Below, in pieces: positions 13,876 to 18,209 of a DNA stretch of 18,209 nt. This stretch comes from an uncultured Capnocytophaga sp. (lineage in GTDB: Bacteria; Bacteroidota; Bacteroidia; Flavobacteriales; Flavobacteriaceae), in NCBI GenBank assembly GCA_915070235.1, contig CAJZFM010000010.1:1-18209 (forward strand). The letters are read 5' to 3'. The position numbers were made by a program, and so were the translations under genes. Position 1 is the first letter of the stretch, and each line of letters starts with the position of its first letter. The notes under the pieces are model-generated. The model saw only the letters and a program-made list of their open reading frames with translations, ran no database searches and was not told the origin of the DNA.

Positions 13876-14583
13876 ATGAAAAAACATATCTTTTTACTGT
13901 TGCTATTGCTCACTTCCACAGTGGGTATAGCACAAATTACTGTTGGGATACGGCTCAATAATCCATTAGTCTATGGTTCTTCTATTTCTCCCTTATATAA
14001 TGAAGAAGGGAAAAAATTCAACACCTATGGGAATTGGGGTGTTTTCAATTCAGGCGTATTTGCTCGGATTCCTCTCAAAGAAAAGCATTGGGTATTACAT
14101 ACTGAACTTCTATATAAGAATGAGGGAACTCATCTCAGTGGCTTTGATGTTCCCGAAAAGGATAGGGGGCCTTATTATAGAGAAAGTCTCTATGAAGAAA
14201 AAAGACATTTTTCCCTCGAATATATAGATGCTCCTTGTCTGCTACAATGGGAAGGCAAGCGTATGTTCAGGGGGTACCTACAAGCAGGTTTTTCTCTCAA
14301 ATTCTTAACCCATGCCTCCTATACTAATGGTTGGTTTAATGCCCCTGATGAGAATGTAACCCCACATTTTAACCGACTCGTTCTTACAGGGCAAGTAGGA
14401 GGCGGTGTGCTCTGGGACATCAAGCGAGTGATGATCACCGCTGATATGCGTGTATCTTGTAATCTCACCCCTATTACAGGCCACAAGGTTCGTGGTGTAG
14501 ATTTTAGCGATAGTACAGGCTTTTCTCTCACTCTCATCTCAGTAGGAGTAGGGTACAAGCTGCGATATAAAAAGAGTAATTAA
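13876..14583 (+). CDS. Secreted outer-membrane beta-barrel protein (porin-like)
   Basis: This 235-residue protein starts with a clear Sec signal peptide (MKKHIFLLLLLLTSTVGIA, cut before Gln20). The mature part alternates polar and hydrophobic residues in strands such as ITVGIRLN, HWVLHTELLYKNEG and YLQAGFSLKFLTHA. It ends in FSLTLISVGVGYKLRYKKSN, as expected for a small beta-barrel of the Bacteroidetes 'outer membrane beta-barrel' (PorT-like) class. Position in the outer membrane is inferred; no ligand or role can be given. It is followed 9 bases later by the winged-helix/nuclease-like gene and shares a promoter with it. Confidence 0.75.
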   Translation: MKKHIFLLLLLLTSTVGIAQITVGIRLNNPLVYGSSISPLYNEEGKKFNTYGNWGVFNSGVFARIPLKEKHWVLHTELLYKNEGTHLSGFDVPEKDRGPYYRESLYEEKRHFSLEYIDAPCLLQWEGKRMFRGYLQAGFSLKFLTHASYTNGWFNAPDENVTPHFNRLVLTGQVGGGVLWDIKRVMITADMRVSCNLTPITGHKVRGVDFSDSTGFSLTLISVGVGYKLRYKKSN

Positions 14584-14592
14584 CACCAGAGC

Positions 14593-15303
14593 ATGAAACA
14601 ACATGAAGAAGTTATCAAGATTATGGAAGAAAACGGAGGATGGGCTACCCTTGGTTTTCTTTATCATCATGTAGATACGTCTGAGTGGAAAACAAAAACG
14701 CCCTTTGCCACCATAAGGCGAATTGTTCAAGACGAACGCTTCTTTTTCAAAATCAAAGCAGGACTATGGGCGCTAAAAAGTCATAAGGAACAGCTTTTAG
14801 AGAAATTTGAATTAGAGGTATCCTCTAAAAAAGAGCAAGATTTTTCCCATTCCTATTTCCAAGGATTATTGGTTGAAATTGGAAACCTCAAGGGATACCA
14901 CACTTATATCCCTCCGCAGGATAAAAATAAACTATTCCTTGATAGAAAATTAGGTAGTGTATCTTCCTTAGGTCAGATATTAGATTTCACCTATCCTGAA
15001 GTGATCAAAAGAGCCAAAACCATTGATGTCATATGGTTCAATGAGCGGAAATTCCCTCATGCTTTCTTTGAAGTAGAACATACCACTGATATACAAAATT
15101 CACTACTAAAATTCAACGAGTTACAAGATTTCTACACTAAGTTCTATATCCTTAGTGCTACAGAAAGAAAACGAGAATTTGAACAGAAAATAGCTTATTC
15201 TTCCTTCAAAGATATAAGGAATAGGGTATCTTTTATTGATTATGATTTTGTAGCAAACTTACATACTAAGAGCTTTGAACTACTGAAAATAGGACAGTTA
15301 TAA
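14593..15303 (+). CDS. Winged-helix plus PD-(D/E)XK nuclease-like protein
   Basis: A 236-residue cytoplasmic protein I cannot assign to a named family. Residues 1-62 look like a HARE/HB1-type winged helix: a helix, GWATLGFLYHHV, KTPFATIRRIVQ, then a beta wing ending FFKIKAGLWAL. After a charged linker, residues 85-195 follow the order of a PD-(D/E)XK core: helix YFQGLLVEIGNLKG, strand TIDVIWF (Asp145), strand HAFFEVEHTTD (Glu160, Glu162), helix NSLLKFNELQDF, strand KFYILSA. The ExE arrangement, instead of ExK, recalls BamHI. No methyltransferase is adjacent, so it is not an ordinary restriction-modification pair. It lies 9 bases after the beta-barrel gene and 42 bases before parE. It may be a nuclease, or a DNA-binding protein with a dead nuclease fold. 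Confidence 0.8.
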   Translation: MKQHEEVIKIMEENGGWATLGFLYHHVDTSEWKTKTPFATIRRIVQDERFFFKIKAGLWALKSHKEQLLEKFELEVSSKKEQDFSHSYFQGLLVEIGNLKGYHTYIPPQDKNKLFLDRKLGSVSSLGQILDFTYPEVIKRAKTIDVIWFNERKFPHAFFEVEHTTDIQNSLLKFNELQDFYTKFYILSATERKREFEQKIAYSSFKDIRNRVSFIDYDFVANLHTKSFELLKIGQL

Positions 15304-15345
15304 TATAAAAACGAATCAAACCCTTAACAACTATAGAAAACACAA

Positions 15346-17199
15346 ATGGAACCCATAGATTTTAACAAACCCATTACTGAATACGGAGAAGATAATATAC
15401 AGACCCTTGAGTGGCAGGAGCATGTACGTATGCGTCCTGGTATGTACATAGGTAAGCTCGGCGATGGCTCCTCGGCCGATGATGGGATCTATATCCTACT
15501 GAAGGAGGTGATTGATAACTCCATAGACGAGTTTGTCATGGGGGCAGGTAAGCAGATAGAGGTACGTATAGAGGAGAACAAGGTTACTGTACGTGACTTC
15601 GGGCGTGGGATTCCCTTAGGAAAAGTAGTAGATGTAGTTTCCAAGATGAATACAGGAGGAAAATATGATTCTCGTGCCTTCAAAAAGTCTGTGGGGCTCA
15701 ATGGAGTAGGTACCAAGGCCGTTAATGCGCTTTCCTCTTACTTCTATGTAGCGTCTGTACGTGACGGTCAGCGAAAGAGTGCCACATTCTCCTTGGGGGT
15801 ATTACAAGAAGAATCTCCCTTGGAAGCCTCCAATGAAAAACGAGGTACCTTGATAACATTTGTTCCCGATGGAACCATCTTCAAGAACTACAAATTCCGT
15901 TCGGAATATGTGGTAAGGATGCTTAAGAACTATACCTACCTCAACCCTGGGCTTACTATTGTATATAACGGAGAAAAGTTCTTCTCTGAAAATGGCTTGG
16001 AAGACCTGCTCAAGGAAGATAACAACGAAGAAGATTTTGCCTACCCTATTATCCACCTCAGTGGAGAGGATATAGAGATTGCCCTTACCCATAGCAAAAG
16101 CCAGTATAGTGAGCAATATTACTCATTTGTCAATGGGCAGAATACCACCCAAGGAGGTACCCACCTCAATGCTTATCGTGAGGCTATTGTGGCTACCTTA
16201 CGCAACTATTATAACAAGCCCTATGATGCTTCGGATATTCGTAAGTCCATCATCGGAGCTATCTCTATCAAAGTGATGGAGCCTGTTTTTGAAAGTCAAA
16301 CCAAGACCAAATTAGGCTCTACCGAAATGGGTGAAGGTATGCCTACTGTGCGTACATATATTACCAATTTCGTACAAAAACACTTAGATGACTACCTACA
16401 CAAGCAGCCTGAGATTGCTGAAGAGATACAAAAGAAAATCCTCCAAGCAGAACGCGAACGTAAGGAACTATCGGATATCCGTAAGCTTGCCCGCGACGGA
16501 GCTAAGAAAGTGAGCCTACACAACAAGAAACTACGCGATTGCCGTATTCATCTGACCGATAGTAAGCACGAACAAGCCCTTGAGAGTACGCTCTTTATCA
16601 CCGAAGGGAACTCCGCCTCTGGTTCTATCACCCACTCGCGCGATGCCAATACCCAAGCCGTATTTTCTCTGCGGGGAAAACCGCTAAACTCATTTGGGAA
16701 AACCAAAAAAATTGTCTATGAAAATGAGGAATTCAACCTCCTCCAAGCTGCTTTGGATATAGAGGACTCCATAGAAAACCTACGATATAACAATATTGTC
16801 CTTGCCACCGATGCCGATGTAGATGGGATGCACATTCGCCTGCTACTCATTACCTTTTTCTTACAGTTCTTCCCTGAACTGATCAAAGAAGGACATGTCT
16901 ATATCCTACAAACGCCCCTATTTCGTGTGCGCAATAGCAAGGAAACCATCTATTGCTATACTGAGGAAGAGCGTGTCAATGCCATAGATAAGCTCAAAAA
17001 CCCAGAGATCACCCGATTCAAAGGGTTGGGAGAAATCTCCCCCGATGAGTTCAAGCACTTTATAGGTCAGGATATGCGCCTTGACCCTGTAATGATGGAC
17101 AAGGCCATGCATATAGAGAAATTATTAGACTTCTATATGGGGAACAACACCCCTGAACGCCAAGATTTTATCATCAATAACCTCAAATACGAGGTATAA
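15346..17199 (+). CDS. parE: ParE: DNA topoisomerase IV subunit B
   Basis: The ATPase subunit of topoisomerase IV, which unlinks daughter chromosomes. The GHKL ATPase domain shows [10 protein letters not shown] (Glu54, Asn58), DFGRGIP (84-90) and [14 protein letters not shown] (117-130). The transducer domain has [14 protein letters not shown] with a switch lysine further on (about QTKTKLG). The TOPRIM domain carries TEGNSASGS (Glu420) and [10 protein letters not shown] (489-498), followed by [13 protein letters not shown]. At 617 residues it has the compact ParE length without a gyrase-type insertion, and [23 protein letters not shown] favours ParE over GyrB. The motif reads EGN where most type II enzymes have EGD; the catalytic Glu is intact. 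No parC follows. The ATG at 15346 is unambiguous. Confidence 0.95.
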   Translation: MEPIDFNKPITEYGEDNIQTLEWQEHVRMRPGMYIGKLGDGSSADDGIYILLKEVIDNSIDEFVMGAGKQIEVRIEENKVTVRDFGRGIPLGKVVDVVSKMNTGGKYDSRAFKKSVGLNGVGTKAVNALSSYFYVASVRDGQRKSATFSLGVLQEESPLEASNEKRGTLITFVPDGTIFKNYKFRSEYVVRMLKNYTYLNPGLTIVYNGEKFFSENGLEDLLKEDNNEEDFAYPIIHLSGEDIEIALTHSKSQYSEQYYSFVNGQNTTQGGTHLNAYREAIVATLRNYYNKPYDASDIRKSIIGAISIKVMEPVFESQTKTKLGSTEMGEGMPTVRTYITNFVQKHLDDYLHKQPEIAEEIQKKILQAERERKELSDIRKLARDGAKKVSLHNKKLRDCRIHLTDSKHEQALESTLFITEGNSASGSITHSRDANTQAVFSLRGKPLNSFGKTKKIVYENEEFNLLQAALDIEDSIENLRYNNIVLATDADVDGMHIRLLLITFFLQFFPELIKEGHVYILQTPLFRVRNSKETIYCYTEEERVNAIDKLKNPEITRFKGLGEISPDEFKHFIGQDMRLDPVMMDKAMHIEKLLDFYMGNNTPERQDFIINNLKYEV

Positions 17200-17208
17200 C
17201 TAAAGCAA

Positions 17209-17243
17209 ATCCCTACAAGCAACTCATATATACTTGTGGGGAT
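17209..17243 (+). terminator. Terminator-like hairpin after parE
   Basis: ATCCCTACAAG (17209-17219) pairs with CTTGTGGGGAT (17233-17243) over 11 positions including one G-T wobble, with a 13-base loop. It starts 10 bases after the parE stop and is followed by the pyrimidine-rich CTTCTTTG. The T-run is imperfect, so strength is uncertain. It may also serve the convergent gene that ends at 17263. Confidence 0.5.
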
Positions 17244-17262
17244 CTTCTTTGTAATCTTTATT

Positions 17263-18054
17263 CTACTTATCAATACTATCTCTAATAGGAATAAATATTC
17301 TCTCTTTTGGAAATTCAAATGAATCATAATATTCCTTTTTTGTAGAATAACGGATGTCTTTAAAAAGAAATTTCCCATCATAAGCATCTATATAATACTT
17401 ACATGCGGAACCTTCTTCTCCACGACTAATAAATTCTAATGAATAAACGTATTTTCCTTCTATTTTCATTCGGCTAAAGAAACATCTTACAAATCTTCCT
17501 TGGTAAGGTTCAAAGATATCTACCCCAAGAGCATTAAGAATAATATTTCTTACTTGTTCTATACCTATAAAATAGTAGTCATCATAATATTTAGTTTCTA
17601 TAAGCTCTCCTTTGCGGTTAAAAGTACGTGTAGGACCTACCTCACAATCACTTACATAGAAAGTTTTTTCTATAAGCCTACCTTTTCTGTCATATATCTT
17701 TACTGTTTTCAAAGGCTCATTTCCAAAAGAAGAATTTCCTCCTCCAAAAACTATAGTCATTCTAGCACCTGCATTTTTAGAAAAAAGAGAAATATCTATG
17801 TTATTCTTCTTTTCAAATTCTATTTTTATAGAAAAAGTACCTTTAAGTTTATCATAATATTTTTCTAATTCTCTTTTACACTCCTCATCTTCGGGGTAAT
17901 TATAGCAAATATCCAATAACATTTTGTACGTTTTCAAATCTACTATATTAACTTTTTCTGTATGATTATCATGACAATAATCATAGCCTTTGATGACTTG
18001 CGCTTTACCTATAGCTACTATAAAGATCACTAATAAGATACATCTTTTGTTCAT
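17263..18054 (-). CDS. Secreted protein of unknown function
   Basis: A 263-residue protein I do not recognise. It begins with a Sec-type signal peptide (MNKRCILLVIFIVAIGKA, probably cut before Gln19) and is then hydrophilic and rich in Lys, Tyr, Glu and Asp. Six cysteines remain in the mature part (27, 50, 59, 137, 191, 218), suggesting disulphides in the periplasm. Two short repeats of the type YDRKGRLIEK and FNRKGELIET resemble secreted Bacteroidetes 'toxin-antitoxin-repeat' or MORN-like beta units. The tail IEQVRNIILNALG plus CKYYIDAYDGKFLF faintly resembles a PepSY domain, which is inference only. Codon use looks more AT-rich than the neighbours. It converges on parE and has a weak promoter box. 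Confidence 0.7.
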   Translation of the reverse strand: MNKRCILLVIFIVAIGKAQVIKGYDYCHDNHTEKVNIVDLKTYKMLLDICYNYPEDEECKRELEKYYDKLKGTFSIKIEFEKKNNIDISLFSKNAGARMTIVFGGGNSSFGNEPLKTVKIYDRKGRLIEKTFYVSDCEVGPTRTFNRKGELIETKYYDDYYFIGIEQVRNIILNALGVDIFEPYQGRFVRCFFSRMKIEGKYVYSLEFISRGEEGSACKYYIDAYDGKFLFKDIRYSTKKEYYDSFEFPKERIFIPIRDSIDK

Positions 18055-18138
18055 ATTATTTTTTTATCTAATTCTCCACTGATGCAAACTTGCGGCTCAT
18101 GTCTTATTTTTTAACAGTATATTTAATGCATTACCAAC

Positions 18139-18146
18139 CAAAGATA
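18139..18146 (-). promoter_or_regulatory. Possible -7 box of the secreted-protein gene
   Basis: TATCTTTG on the minus strand (18146-18139) matches TAnnTTTG. It lies 85 bases before the ATG at 18054 and has no well-spaced -33 partner. The remaining sequence to the window end (18055-18209) is AT-rich with no gene seen. Confidence 0.35.
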
Positions 18147-18209
18147 TATTTTTCAAATAGCAATTATCCAGCCTAATATAAAAAATAATACCCATATAAT
18201 ATGTAACCC

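Noticed and set aside
14593..15303. Reading the winged-helix/nuclease-like gene as part of a restriction-modification or multi-gene defence island
   Set aside because: No methyltransferase, helicase, ATPase, toxin-antitoxin pair, integrase or phage gene is nearby; the flanking genes are housekeeping or surface proteins.

Overview
This window looks like the chromosome of a member of the Bacteroidetes, most likely class Flavobacteriia; a Capnocytophaga-like genome is a guess from overall protein character. Three things support this. Genes are preceded by the Bacteroidetes promoter consensus (TTTG or TTG, about 20 bases, then TAnnTTTG) instead of E. coli-type -35/-10 boxes. Shine-Dalgarno sequences are essentially absent. 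Protein types such as a thioredoxin without CxxC, a short ManC and a ~617-residue ParE fit the group. All real genes appear intact. There are no tRNA or rRNA genes, CRISPR arrays or transposases.

Layout. Bases 1-367 hold no gene but carry two palindromic repeat elements (about 1-180 and 224-317). On the minus strand, prmA (L11 methyltransferase) and ribD (riboflavin synthesis) form an operon with a 4-base ATGA overlap. prmA is transcribed divergently from a plus-strand, membrane-anchored helix-hairpin-helix (ComEA-like) protein, followed by manC (GDP-mannose synthesis) with its own promoter. manC converges with a minus-strand pair, uvrA and a GT4 glycosyltransferase, again joined by an ATGA overlap. 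The manC terminator hairpin lies inside the 3' end of the glycosyltransferase gene. Next on the minus strand come a cysteine-free thioredoxin-like protein with a TRIC/UPF0126 membrane protein, then a membrane-anchored metallophosphoesterase, then an arginine-deiminase-superfamily enzyme with a PgpH-type c-di-AMP phosphodiesterase. A divergent promoter region at about 13773-13875 opens a plus-strand run: an outer-membrane beta-barrel protein, a winged-helix plus PD-(D/E)XK-like protein, and parE (topoisomerase IV subunit B). A terminator-like hairpin follows parE. The last gene is a minus-strand secreted protein of unknown function.

Most of the window is housekeeping: cofactor synthesis, ribosomal protein modification, nucleotide excision repair, sugar nucleotide supply, second-messenger turnover and chromosome decatenation. 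No complete new multi-gene system is visible. The most interesting items are the uncharacterised winged-helix/ExE-nuclease-like protein just upstream of parE, the two palindromic repeats at the left end, the terminator embedded in a convergent gene, and the redox-dead thioredoxin paired with a TRIC-type channel protein.
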